From positions 3,286,001-3,350,000 of the forward strand of contig NZ_SODV01000001.1 in the NCBI RefSeq assembly GCF_004366355.1: a stretch of DNA of 64,000 nucleotides, read 5' to 3'. This document shows positions 24,959-33,459 of this stretch, in pieces (positions within the stretch are counted from its first letter, which is position 1; each line of letters begins with the position of its first letter). The notes below the pieces were generated by a model, which ran no database searches, was not told the DNA's origin, and was given only the letters and a program-made list of their open reading frames with translations. Source of the stretch: Dinghuibacter silviterrae. Lineage in GTDB: Bacteria; Bacteroidota; Bacteroidia; Chitinophagales; Chitinophagaceae. A program made the position numbers and the translations under genes.

Positions 24959-26515
24959 CTAGGCTAATGGAGCATTAACTTTTAGATTGTCCCCTGAGGT
25001 ATAAGCCGATGCTGAAATTGTCGATATGTTCTTGGTTTCCTGAATAAGGGCTGAAATTAGCAAGCTGAGGAAACAAAAAGCGATAAGTATCGGAAATAAT
25101 TGATAACGCAATTCAATCGGAGCTGCTAACACACTAAAAACAAGATTGGTCAGCCACAAGATTCCAGTTAATGTCAGTGTTTTTTTGCAAAAAGGGTTGC
25201 TTTTCTTATAGCGACCCACGGCAATAAAAGCTATAAAGGTGAGCAGAAAAATTAGATTGATAAGAGCTGAGCCAACTTGGAAAAAATTGGTAACCCTAAT
25301 CTTTTTGTCTTTAAAATAGTTGGATATTTTATTGTTTTTCCATCCGAACCAGATAACTGCAATTTTATTCACACTATCTTCTCCCTCATTATAATAGCCT
25401 AAAAAACCAACTGGTGGGGCATAGTACCTAACAAAGTTGGGCCAGACAAACTCCTTAACGAAGGGCCCTGGGTGGTGTTCAATAAGGTAGCGGCCATACT
25501 CACTATACAATGGCGACATTGATGCCCAGCGTCTAAAGAATGGCTTCGTACTGTCTGTCTTCCAGTGTTCATTCATAAAGATTCTAAGCGGTGAGTGAAA
25601 GTCCCATAAGTAATAGACGCCTATATTGTGGTCCGGACGTAGGAATGAAGGAATGCGGCTTAATGACTCCATGTGTTTATTTACAATAGTGTGAAGTTCC
25701 CGAAACTTCGGTGGCACGTTGGAGGGAGAGTCGAGCTGTGAATGCGCATATCCATATAATGCATTAGCTGCCAGCTGCCAACCTCCAAAGGCGGAAAATT
25801 GCACTACACCAGTTTTTTTTATATAGCAATATTGTGTATATCCAATAAAGATGAAAAGCATTAGAAGGATGAGCCCTATGCTCATTTGTTTTTCGCTTCG
25901 GCGCAGCTGATTATGCAAGGAGATGACAAGGATGCTTATTATTGGATAGTATAATGCATTGTAACGAACTGTAAAGGCCATAAACAGGATTGCGGCGTGT
26001 AGTAGAAGTAATCGTAGATGGGGTTTATGAATAATCCATAATATCTGGGTAAACCAGACGAGGCTCAATGTAGTAAACAGTGCATCGCTTGATATGAAGT
26101 TGCTAATATGTGGTATTAATGGGTTGAGAGTGCTTAATGCTAGAAGGATTCGGAACAAGATCTTTCCTGGTGATAGAAGATAACTTACCGAAAACAAGAA
26201 ATACAAAATGCTCAATTCAAGCAAAAAATATTGAAACCAAACTAGGCCGGCGGAATGATGTGTAATAAAAGGTATAAAACGTAGGAACCAGCTATAACCG
26301 ATGGCCCACATGTTGATCATCTCGTGATCATGCGCGGCCTGCAGATATGAGTAGCTGTCTGGGGGCATGAAGTTGGGGAAAGGATAGAAAAATTTGAATA
26401 TTAGAAATTGCAGGAAAATGGCTGCGATGCTAACCAGCAGCAACCGTTTATTATTTCTATCTGTTTGGAGCCATCGGTTGAATGTTCTAGTCGATGTTCT
26501 ATTTATAAATAGCAT
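24959..26515 (-). CDS. Polytopic GT-C-like membrane protein, paralogue 2 of 3
   Basis: This 518-residue protein has about ten to twelve membrane helices. Blocks shared with its paralogues include ISNFISSDALFTTLSLVWF, VRYNALYYPI, GWQLAANALYGYAH, YYLWDFHSPLRIFM, RRWASMSPLYSEYGRYLI and WPNFVRYYAPPVGFL. PPDSYSYLQAA in the first loop supplies the acidic residue expected in GT-C sugar transferases that use lipid-phosphate donors. The GT2 gene at the head of the operon could make such a donor. The acceptor is unknown. Compared with the protein encoded at 27002 it has a slightly different C-terminal loop. It ends 18 bp before the TlpA-like gene. Confidence 0.7.
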   Translation of the reverse strand: MLFINRTSTRTFNRWLQTDRNNKRLLLVSIAAIFLQFLIFKFFYPFPNFMPPDSYSYLQAAHDHEMINMWAIGYSWFLRFIPFITHHSAGLVWFQYFLLELSILYFLFSVSYLLSPGKILFRILLALSTLNPLIPHISNFISSDALFTTLSLVWFTQILWIIHKPHLRLLLLHAAILFMAFTVRYNALYYPIISILVISLHNQLRRSEKQMSIGLILLMLFIFIGYTQYCYIKKTGVVQFSAFGGWQLAANALYGYAHSQLDSPSNVPPKFRELHTIVNKHMESLSRIPSFLRPDHNIGVYYLWDFHSPLRIFMNEHWKTDSTKPFFRRWASMSPLYSEYGRYLIEHHPGPFVKEFVWPNFVRYYAPPVGFLGYYNEGEDSVNKIAVIWFGWKNNKISNYFKDKKIRVTNFFQVGSALINLIFLLTFIAFIAVGRYKKSNPFCKKTLTLTGILWLTNLVFSVLAAPIELRYQLFPILIAFCFLSLLISALIQETKNISTISASAYTSGDNLKVNAPLA

Positions 26516-26525
26516 ATGGTGGATC

Positions 26526-26990
26526 TTAATTGCCGAAATTTGTTATGGTTCCTAGTGCACGCCTGTTATTATTCTTAATTTTTCGTTCCAATACGATGCC
26601 TGCCAATGCCAATACAATAAATACGCCGTTAAGAAAGATATGCCCGGTCCACGATAGCAATTCAATTATCCCCCCACAACTACAAGGGATGTCTTTGTTG
26701 AAAAGTAATATCATAATAATATAAATGGTAAATATTGTCATTAATGCTAGAGAAGCATAAAAGCCTTTTAGCCGCCAACGGGGAACAATGAGAAGTAATA
26801 CTGCCGCAAACTCTGCATATGGAATGGTTGTAGCCACCAAAGGTGCAAATGGCGACAGTAGAGGAGACATTCCAATTTGTTCTTTTATAATAGAATATCC
26901 CATTGCTTTGCTAATGCCTGTATAAAGGAATAGTACCACAAATAGAAAGGTTATAGTTTCTGTGAACGTGCTTCGTTTTAGAATGGTCAT
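26526..26990 (-). CDS. MauE/DoxX-family redox-associated membrane protein
   Basis: This 154-residue protein has four membrane helices and matches the MauE/DoxX family: FLYTGISKAMGY near the N-terminus, a central AEFAAVLLLIVPRWRLKG and a conserved CSCGG motif in NKDIPCSCGGI facing the membrane interface. MauE is needed for disulfide formation in methylamine dehydrogenase, and relatives act with thioredoxin-like proteins. Here it sits between two GT-C-like genes and near a TlpA-like gene, with gaps of 10 and 11 bp to its neighbours, so it is co-transcribed with them. Confidence 0.88.
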   Translation of the reverse strand: MTILKRSTFTETITFLFVVLFLYTGISKAMGYSIIKEQIGMSPLLSPFAPLVATTIPYAEFAAVLLLIVPRWRLKGFYASLALMTIFTIYIIMILLFNKDIPCSCGGIIELLSWTGHIFLNGVFIVLALAGIVLERKIKNNNRRALGTITNFGN

Positions 26991-27001
26991 GGCAATATCA
27001 T

Positions 27002-28561
27002 TTAGCTATTTAGTAATGCTACTGAATTCGATTCGCTTTTGTAGGTGGGTATTTTTATGTTTTGTTTAATACTTGCCATTTGGGCCAACCAATCAATCAG
27101 TAAAGTCATAAATGTACTACTCAGTAGTATTGGGAAAACCTGGAACCGAAGCGCTGCTGAGGACGCGAATATTGTGAAACCTGCATTCAGTAACCATACT
27201 GTGGCTCCTAATAATATCCCTTTTCGGAACTGGGTGTTTTGCTTGAACCCGGCCAAGATAAAATAGCACATTAGACCAAAAAGCATCACTACATTTGTTA
27301 CGCCAGACAAAATAGGGTAGAAATCCAACATGTGTATTTCCAGCCCTCCCGTCTTTGTACTAACCCTAAGATTTTTATATCGAAACCATCGCGCAGCAAT
27401 CGCAGCTGTGTTGGCTCTTCCCGAATTATAAGTGGACAAGAACTCTACCGGAGGGGCGTAATATTTTTGAGCATTGGGCCACAGAAAATATTGAGCGAAA
27501 TGCCTTGGGTAGTGAGCGATAATATATAGGCCGTAGTCTTTATACAAGGGGCCCATAGTCGCCCATTTTTTTAATTCATCGGCAGATGAGGTGTCGCTTT
27601 TAAATACTACGCTGTCTCGATATTTAAATAGTGAGAGGTGTTTTGTCCACATGTAGACTGTGCTGGCTTTTACATTCTCCGACGGAAACCTTGCGGTATT
27701 CCGTGTGCTGTCGAAATAGGTTCGAATCATATTGTCCAATGTGGCGAATCTAGGTAACACTGGCTTTCTTTCTGCGCTATCAACATATCGATAGGCATAC
27801 ATGGCATTGTTGGCCATTTGCCAACCAGAGAATGGTGAATATTGCCAGATTCCGGTAAGCTTTTGATACTGATTACCTGTATGCCATACAAAGAGCCCTA
27901 TGGCTATGGCCCCAGTGCTAATTCCAACTATCTTTAGAACACGTGATTGCTGAGAAAGAAAAAAGGCTACAATAGCAATGAATAAATAAATGAGCGCGTT
28001 ATAACGAAAGGTAAATGCAATGAAGATGATGAAAGTGTGCCAGATAATGAGTCTTACGCTAGGGCAATGGATGATCCATAACAGGAGTGTGAACCATGTT
28101 ACACTTAGTGAAGCAAAGAGCGCGTCGCTGGAAACGAGATTGCCGAGGTAGAGGAACAACGGGTTGAAAATCATGAAACACAACAGAATATATTGTGCTA
28201 CTTTGCTTGGTTTGTAGAAAAAAAATATGGTGAATAGTAAAAATAGGGTGCTCGATTGCAAGAATAAATATTGAAAAGCAACCAATGCTGTATCAGAGGT
28301 AGTAAATACACTAAATAAGCGAAGAAACATTGAGTATCCGATCATGTAGGTATTGATGCTTAAATTTTTTTCAGCTGTTTCAAGATATACAAAAGAATCC
28401 CCATGTATATAGCTTGCAAACGGGTAAAAATGCTTAAATATCGAAAACAACACAACCGAAACAATACCGGCCCCAATTAAAATCCTTTTATTGGACTTAT
28501 CCTTAAATAGATAGTCCCTAAAAGAGCTACTACAGTTTATTTGGTCCGTTGCCATAGTCAA
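27002..28561 (-). CDS. Polytopic GT-C-like membrane protein, paralogue 3 of 3
   Basis: This 519-residue membrane protein shares with its paralogues LGNLVSSDALFASLSVTWF, FRYNALIYLF, GWQMANNAMYAYRY, KKWATMGPLYKDYGLYII and WPNAQKYYAPPVEFL. IHGDSFVYLETA in the first loop carries the conserved acidic residue. It overlaps the GT2 gene by 4 bp (ATGA), the tightest junction in the operon, which suggests that these two products work directly together: the GT2 enzyme loading a polyprenyl phosphate and this protein transferring the sugar. Activity and acceptor are not known. Confidence 0.72.
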   Translation of the reverse strand: MTMATDQINCSSSFRDYLFKDKSNKRILIGAGIVSVVLFSIFKHFYPFASYIHGDSFVYLETAEKNLSINTYMIGYSMFLRLFSVFTTSDTALVAFQYLFLQSSTLFLLFTIFFFYKPSKVAQYILLCFMIFNPLFLYLGNLVSSDALFASLSVTWFTLLLWIIHCPSVRLIIWHTFIIFIAFTFRYNALIYLFIAIVAFFLSQQSRVLKIVGISTGAIAIGLFVWHTGNQYQKLTGIWQYSPFSGWQMANNAMYAYRYVDSAERKPVLPRFATLDNMIRTYFDSTRNTARFPSENVKASTVYMWTKHLSLFKYRDSVVFKSDTSSADELKKWATMGPLYKDYGLYIIAHYPRHFAQYFLWPNAQKYYAPPVEFLSTYNSGRANTAAIAARWFRYKNLRVSTKTGGLEIHMLDFYPILSGVTNVVMLFGLMCYFILAGFKQNTQFRKGILLGATVWLLNAGFTIFASSAALRFQVFPILLSSTFMTLLIDWLAQMASIKQNIKIPTYKSESNSVALLNS

Positions 28562-29349
28562 ACAGTTTCCAGTGTTTTATTTTCACGTTTATGCTGGGTT
28601 ACAGACACTGGTCCGTCAACAATAATCTTGTTATTAAACAGCGTATATTTTAAAATGCAATAAATGGTTCTAACCGCATCCCTCCACCCAATCTTCTTCC
28701 CTTCTGCATACGTTCTTCCATAATAAGATATTCCCACCTCATAAATCCTAATCCCTGGCAACATCGCCATCTTAATTGTTACCTCCGGTTCAAATCCAAA
28801 CCTCTTTTCATGCAGATAAATCCGCTGTATAATGGAGGTTCTAAACACCTTATATCCCGTCTCCATATCCGTCAGATTAAGATTGGAGAACATATTGGTA
28901 ATAAACGTAAGCACCGCATTCCCAATCGAATGCCAAAAGAACAATATTCTATGGGCATTCCCCCCCATAAACCGCGACCCATAAACGACATCCGCGTGCC
29001 CATTGATAATTGGTTTCAGAAGCGTATTGTATTCACTAGGGTCATATTCCAAATCCGCATCCTGTACAAGAAGGTATTCCCCGGTAGCTGCAGCGATCCC
29101 GGTATGAATAGCCGCCCCTTTCCCCTTATTAATATCGTGTCGGAAATACCGAATGTTCATATCCGGCCAAGCCTCCATAAATCCATTAATCGTCGTGGCT
29201 GTAGCGTCTGAAGAACAATCGTCGACAATAACGATTTCCTTTTCAATACGCCTGATAAGATGGACTTCCCTAATCCGGTCGAGCACTAATCCAATGCTCT
29301 TTTCTTCGTTGTAGGCTGGAATAATAATAGATAGCTTATTAAATGACAT
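28558..29349 (-). CDS. GT2 glycosyltransferase of the dolichyl/polyprenyl-phosphate sugar synthase type
   Basis: This 263-residue protein has no membrane segment. Motifs: IIPAYNEEKS at residues ~9-18 (donor nucleotide site), VIVDDCSSD (~40), the metal-binding DAD in LVQDADLEYDP (~95) and DMETGYK (~160). This is the pattern of DPM1-like enzymes, which transfer a sugar from a nucleotide donor to a polyprenyl phosphate at the inner face of the membrane. It is the first gene of a minus-strand operon with two GT-C-like proteins, MauE and TlpA-like proteins. A palindrome at 29364-29382 lies 15 bp before its start codon. Confidence 0.9.
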   Translation of the reverse strand: MSFNKLSIIIPAYNEEKSIGLVLDRIREVHLIRRIEKEIVIVDDCSSDATATTINGFMEAWPDMNIRYFRHDINKGKGAAIHTGIAAATGEYLLVQDADLEYDPSEYNTLLKPIINGHADVVYGSRFMGGNAHRILFFWHSIGNAVLTFITNMFSNLNLTDMETGYKVFRTSIIQRIYLHEKRFGFEPEVTIKMAMLPGIRIYEVGISYYGRTYAEGKKIGWRDAVRTIYCILKYTLFNNKIIVDGPVSVTQHKRENKTLETV

Positions 29350-29363
29350 AGAACGACAGAATT

Positions 29364-29382
29364 TTCAATAGGTCAATTGAAC
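29364..29382. promoter_or_regulatory. Palindromic operator candidate before the glycosylation operon
   Basis: TTCAATAGGTCAATTGAAC contains the inverted repeat TTCAAT/ATTGAA. A copy differing at one position in the centre occurs at 31891-31910, upstream of the other GT2 gene. The AraC regulator gene lies between the two. Confidence 0.5.
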
Positions 29383-29454
29383 AATCGTAACAAACGGTCC
29401 TTGAATGAGGCGAGAAAATGTGAAGTGTGATTTTCTGTTTTCGATGAAGCAAAC

Positions 29455-30516
29455 CTATAAAGATCTTTTAGAAGCATTCCTATCCAAACCGACATTTCTA
29501 AAAACATTCCTAAAATGTCCAGGCGGTTTATTGAATCTTTTTGTGAACACCTTGATCAACGCCTCAGGGCTTGCGTAGCCTGTTTCTTCCGCTATTTCTT
29601 TTTCCGAAAGAGAAGTAGAGAGCAACAGATGAATGGACATAGCTATGCGCCCGTTAGTGATATACCCCTTGATGCCAGTATTAAATATTTCTTTAAACCC
29701 TTGCCTGAGCGTGGTTTGATTCGTCCCCACTTTCTTAACGAGCTTACTAACCTCCGGCGGATCAGCTAGGTTGGCATCCAGTATGGCCGCAACCTCCAGG
29801 ATGTCTTGTTCTCGTTTATGCCGGGAGTCCGGCCTGCCGGATTTTATATGACCAATGCTCAATATGGCTTGCCGGGCCAGGGAATGGAGCAGTGCATTTT
29901 GATGACTCATCCATACCTGCTGGTCTTCCTGAATGAGGAGCATATCCCGTATAGACTGAAGCGAAACACTGTCCGGTTGAGGGCTGTCCGCCTGGAACCC
30001 ATGCTTAGCCCACGCGCTTAGCTGGGGGTACAGGGATTGGGTAAGGGAAGACGGGAATGAATGCCATGGCAGCGCATCCAGGGTAACGTGCATCGAGCAC
30101 CAGGCATATTGCCTGCCGGCGTCAAGCGTAATGGATATTTCCGACTGACATCGGAAGCCTATATAGAAGTTTGGCGGTGTTTGATTTGCAGGATCATGGC
30201 CGTTAAGTAACGCCCTATCCTTAAAATATTGTTTGATAAGTTGATCCCGGAAAAGAATACCCGGATGCACCATCGACGTGAATATTTCTGGCAGAGGTTT
30301 TAACCGTTTGATGTGAAGAGTGACCGGTTGCCGGGTACAATAGAAATGATACACAATCGTGAAATCCTTTGCATAAAAACAGACGTAGGAGAAGCAACCG
30401 TATTCGTTATAAAGGTCATGAGCGGGCCAGTAACCGACGTCTTCGTCTATAGTGGGCAATAGGACAACACCCTTTTGCCAGGTCTGTGGGACCCCGTTGC
30501 AGGTGATTTCGAACAT
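29455..30516 (-). CDS. AraC-family transcriptional regulator
   Basis: This 353-residue protein has an N-terminal half with no clear effector-domain signature. The C-terminal AraC domain (residues ~240-335) has two helix-turn-helix motifs: VSKLVKKVGTNQTTLRQGFKEIF and SEKEIAEETGYASPEALIKVFTKRFNKPPGHFR, the second being the family signature. The N-terminal part contains LHIKRLKPLPEIF and an unusual number of aromatic residues. It lies between two glycosyltransferase transcription units that share a palindrome, so it is a candidate regulator of both. No palindrome of that type was seen before its own start codon. Confidence 0.9.
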   Translation of the reverse strand: MFEITCNGVPQTWQKGVVLLPTIDEDVGYWPAHDLYNEYGCFSYVCFYAKDFTIVYHFYCTRQPVTLHIKRLKPLPEIFTSMVHPGILFRDQLIKQYFKDRALLNGHDPANQTPPNFYIGFRCQSEISITLDAGRQYAWCSMHVTLDALPWHSFPSSLTQSLYPQLSAWAKHGFQADSPQPDSVSLQSIRDMLLIQEDQQVWMSHQNALLHSLARQAILSIGHIKSGRPDSRHKREQDILEVAAILDANLADPPEVSKLVKKVGTNQTTLRQGFKEIFNTGIKGYITNGRIAMSIHLLLSTSLSEKEIAEETGYASPEALIKVFTKRFNKPPGHFRNVFRNVGLDRNASKRSL

Positions 30517-30608
30517 TGAAGGTTAGGATAAGGTTCCGCAATTTCTCTATTCTGGGTATCAGAGAGCTCCCGAATCGGGAGTTTATAGCTGTCCAGTTCG
30601 AAAAAGAT

Positions 30609-31775
30609 TTACACTCTATAGTGCGCGAGTCTATCGAGTTTCCCTTTGGTGAAAAACTCCGGGTGTTCACTGGTGGTCTTCTTTAGCTCAATCAAAGCAG
30701 CAGTTGCTTCCTCGACCTTGCCTATTTGGCTGCATATTTTAAAGTGCCATTCCAACACCCGCCAATTATAAAAGGAGTCGTCTGATACAATGGAGGTGGT
30801 GCTGGATGGCGCGTTCAGGTAAAAGAGTTCCAGGGCCTGTTTGCTGTATTCATACGCATAGTCCCACCATTCCTTTGCCATATAATAAGCGATAAGCTGC
30901 CGGATAGACTCGGCTCTTTCCGGATTGATATTGTAAGCAGCGAGGTAGGCCGCTTGGATATCTTCTGGCGTACCGCCTTGGTCTTCCAGGATAACCCCCA
31001 ATTGCAATTGAGCATTGAATTTGTATTCTACATTGGAGGAATTTCGGAGGATCTTTTTGAAATAATAACTCGCCAGGTCATAATACTTTTCCTTTTGGGC
31101 TGCATCTTTATACTCTGCGCCTATCCGCTCAAACATAAGGCCGATTTGGTAAAACCAATAGGATCCGGCGTTTGGTTCGCTTCTAATGAATAAATCAAGG
31201 AACTGCGCGTTCCTTTCGTATTTTTTGATGATTTTCTCAGGGGGAAGGATTTCCTTAGGAGCTTTCTGAACATACAACCCGTCGATGGTACTTTTGCTTA
31301 TTTCCGGTTGCCGATGTTTGAGGATCTCATAGACCGGACCATACCAATAAAAGCCCGCTCGGAGAGCAAAGAACATTCTTCTTGGGGATGATTTATCCTC
31401 GCTTTTAACGGGTGCATAATATAGGTCTGAAGCCAAGATTTCTTTGTCAAGCATTTTTTCTATAACCAACCTATCCTTGCAATTCATCCAAAACCCCCAC
31501 ACCTCCCGCTCATCCCACCCCAACTCGCGTACCACCTCCCTCAGCCTATCCAACGCAAAATTCCTCGACTGCCCAAAATCATCAAACGGCCGCTCGACCA
31601 CATAAGTCGGCACGCCAAATTCCTCCCCGAAGGCCTGTATAATGCCCTGCGTCCCGTCCGTCGACCCGGTATCATTCGCCACAATAAGATCCGAAATAGG
31701 AAGAACAGACAGAAGCATATCCCGAACAGAAGAACTTTCATTCTTACATATAAAATGCAGCGCTAGCTTATTCAT
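30609..31775 (-). CDS. GT2-like protein with TPR-type C-terminus and altered DXD motif
   Basis: The ATG at 31775 gives 388 residues (MNKLALHFICKNESSSVRDML); the in-frame TTG 9 bp earlier is less likely. The N-terminal GT2 region has NDTGSTDGTQ and FDDFGQSRNFAL as in WaaE/SunS-like enzymes. Residues ~160-360 are helical repeats of TPR type (YYDLASYYFKKIL, AAYLAAYNINPERAE, AYEYSKQALELF). Where relatives usually have a D-A-D-D metal site after FW, this protein reads FWMNCKDRL, so the two metal-binding aspartates appear replaced by Asn and Lys. It may be inactive as a transferase or use another mechanism. A palindrome lies 116 bp upstream. Confidence 0.8.
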   Translation of the reverse strand: MNKLALHFICKNESSSVRDMLLSVLPISDLIVANDTGSTDGTQGIIQAFGEEFGVPTYVVERPFDDFGQSRNFALDRLREVVRELGWDEREVWGFWMNCKDRLVIEKMLDKEILASDLYYAPVKSEDKSSPRRMFFALRAGFYWYGPVYEILKHRQPEISKSTIDGLYVQKAPKEILPPEKIIKKYERNAQFLDLFIRSEPNAGSYWFYQIGLMFERIGAEYKDAAQKEKYYDLASYYFKKILRNSSNVEYKFNAQLQLGVILEDQGGTPEDIQAAYLAAYNINPERAESIRQLIAYYMAKEWWDYAYEYSKQALELFYLNAPSSTTSIVSDDSFYNWRVLEWHFKICSQIGKVEEATAALIELKKTTSEHPEFFTKGKLDRLAHYRV

Positions 31776-32094
31776 AACAAACAAATAATCCCTAGTTTAC
31801 TCAAAAGACCCCAAAACGGATTTCGCATTCCGGATAAAAACTTTGCCTTCCCGAATTCACAACATTTCTTCAGAATTCAAAGCTCAGAATGTTCAATTAA
31901 CCTATTGAACTTCTTCGCTACTTTATAAATGTGATCGTTTGCACCCCCCGGGGCATACGCTTTGCGCGTATCAACCCCGTAGATTTGCCGCCGTGTTGCG
32001 TGTGGTTTTGTTAACGGTTTGTGATTGTAAGGATCCCTCGGTGAATAAAACGTACTTTAAATTGCTTGTTGTCAAGAACTTATAATAAGATCCG
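31776..32094. other. Intergenic region between GT2/TPR gene and lacI leader gene
   Basis: This 319-bp divergent intergenic region holds the palindrome at 31891-31910. The remainder shows no convincing reading frame, RNA gene or long repeat. It must contain promoters for both directions, but no exact TAnnTTTG box could be assigned with confidence. Confidence 0.5.
31891..31910. promoter_or_regulatory. Palindromic operator candidate before the GT2/TPR gene
   Basis: GTTCAATTAACCTATTGAAC is an inverted repeat (GTTCAAT/ATTGAAC, 6-nt centre). Its reverse complement matches 29364-29382 at 18 of 19 positions. Confidence 0.5.
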
Positions 32095-32268
32095 ATGTTT
32101 GAACAGGGAATGGCCGAGCCACAAGCGGCATACGATTTGCCGCTAAAACCGGCGCCCCTGAATAAACAGCGGGCAAAACGGGCAGTAATACGCGCCTGTG
32201 AAAATGAAACGTTGAGTATATTGGAAGACAGCGCTTACCTCCTGTCCACAAAACTGATTAAACTGTGA
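32095..32268 (+). CDS. Short leader gene overlapping lacI
   Basis: A 57-codon frame starts at ATG 32095 (MFEQGMAEPQAAYDLPL; a second ATG is at 32110) and ends in TGA at 32266-32268, overlapping the GTG start of the LacI-type gene as GTGA. The product is basic in the middle (LNKQRAKRAVIRAC) and has no recognised family. The overlap suggests translational coupling: ribosomes finishing here could restart on the regulator gene, which otherwise has only a GTG start. It may equally be a non-functional leader. Confidence 0.45.
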   Translation: MFEQGMAEPQAAYDLPLKPAPLNKQRAKRAVIRACENETLSILEDSAYLLSTKLIKL

Positions 32269-33278
32269 AGAAGGTCTCGATCAAAGACGTCGCCCGTCAA
32301 GCGGAAGTGTCCTACACCATTGCTTCCGCCGTACTAGGAGAACGTCACCGAAAGCTTGCCATCGATGAAGAAACGGCCCTCCACATCCAGCGGGTCGCCA
32401 AAGAATTGGGCTATACGCCCAACCCGATTGCCACCAGCCTGAAGAGCGGTAAAAGCCGCACCATCGCTTTTATCGTAGACGACATTTCCAGCCCCTTGTT
32501 TGGCGGCCTGGCCGGCATCATCGAGGCCGAGGCTCGCAAGTTCAACTATGCGGTCATCTGCTGCAGCACGGGGAACTCCCCGGAGTCGGGCCGCCGGGTT
32601 CTGCGCATGCTTGAACAGCGGCATATCGACGGCTACATCATCGTTCCCTGTAAGGAGCTCCGGCCGGAGATCCAAGCGCTCCAGAAAAGCCATAAACCGG
32701 TTGTTTTGGTCAACCAGTATGTCAAAACACCTTCCCCCATTGCCTACGTGATCACCGATGAATACGCAGATATCTACGAAGGCGTGCGCTTCCTGGTCTC
32801 CCGGGGATACCGGCGGATTGGGTTGCTGACGGAAGGGGAGGACGCCCAGCTCCAGTTCAACGGCTATAAAGATGCCCTCCACGCGGTCAACCTGACCTAC
32901 GCCCGGAAATACGTCTCCAAGGTGCGGGCGGGGATCAAGGCCGGGGAACTGGAGACCCATATCCGCCAGTTCCTCCTGGATCACCGGGACATGGAAGCGC
33001 TCCTCTTGGTCGGGGAGCGGATCGCCCTGACGGGGCTCCAGACCCTCAAATTCCTGCGCATCAACGTACCGGACGACATGGCGGTCCTTTGCTACGCCGA
33101 TCACCTCCTGCTCAAACTCAACGAACCGGCGATCACCGTGATCCGGCCTCCCCTGGAGGAGATGGCCCTCCACGCCATCCAGTTGTTGATTCGCCAGTTG
33201 TCGGACCCAGGGCATGTCCCGGGGGCGGCATACCGGTTTGCCTTACGGAGCCGGTTGATCGTACGCGAGTCGGTTTGA
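32265..33278 (+). CDS. LacI/GalR-family transcriptional regulator
   Basis: This 337-residue protein starts at GTG 32265 (MKKVSIKDVARQAEVS). The N-terminal LacI helix-turn-helix (SIKDVARQAEVSYTIASAVLG) and hinge (ELGYTPNPIATSLKSGKSRTIAFIVDDISSPLFGGL) are intact. The periplasmic-binding-protein-like effector domain follows, with DGYIIVP, YEGVRFLVSRGYRRIGLL, VPDDMAVLCYADH and LLKLNEPAITVIRPPLEEM. The hinge motif LHIQRVAKELGY is standard. HTH position 'YTIASAVL' replaces the common 'xTVSRVL', a modest change in the recognition helix. No sugar-use gene is adjacent, so the target is unknown. Confidence 0.92.
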   Translation: MKKVSIKDVARQAEVSYTIASAVLGERHRKLAIDEETALHIQRVAKELGYTPNPIATSLKSGKSRTIAFIVDDISSPLFGGLAGIIEAEARKFNYAVICCSTGNSPESGRRVLRMLEQRHIDGYIIVPCKELRPEIQALQKSHKPVVLVNQYVKTPSPIAYVITDEYADIYEGVRFLVSRGYRRIGLLTEGEDAQLQFNGYKDALHAVNLTYARKYVSKVRAGIKAGELETHIRQFLLDHRDMEALLLVGERIALTGLQTLKFLRINVPDDMAVLCYADHLLLKLNEPAITVIRPPLEEMALHAIQLLIRQLSDPGHVPGAAYRFALRSRLIVRESV

Positions 33279-33365
33279 TATTCCTTTTGTTCATTATCCA
33301 AACTATTTTGGAGCGGATGGGTTACAAGGGACGGGTCGTTTGTTCCTTATAGTAGCCCTGCAAAA

Positions 33366-33383
33366 CCCGTATTTATACGGATG
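33366..33383. promoter_or_regulatory. CCGT-N6-ACGG motif, copy 1
   Basis: CCCGTATTTATACGGATG: CCGT and ACGG spaced by 6 nt. It is 80 bp upstream of the NarL-type gene at 33460. Copies occur at 39731, 41728 and 44506. Confidence 0.5.
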
Positions 33384-33459
33384 TGCAGGTCATATTTTTT
33401 TACATACCTTATGGCTGCTTACTTTCTTCACACAAACATTTAACCACAAAGCCCCCCGT

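Noticed and set aside
32334-33215. 293-codon minus-strand frame opposite lacI
   Set aside because: Antisense to a complete LacI-type regulator gene; composition is that of a complementary-strand shadow.
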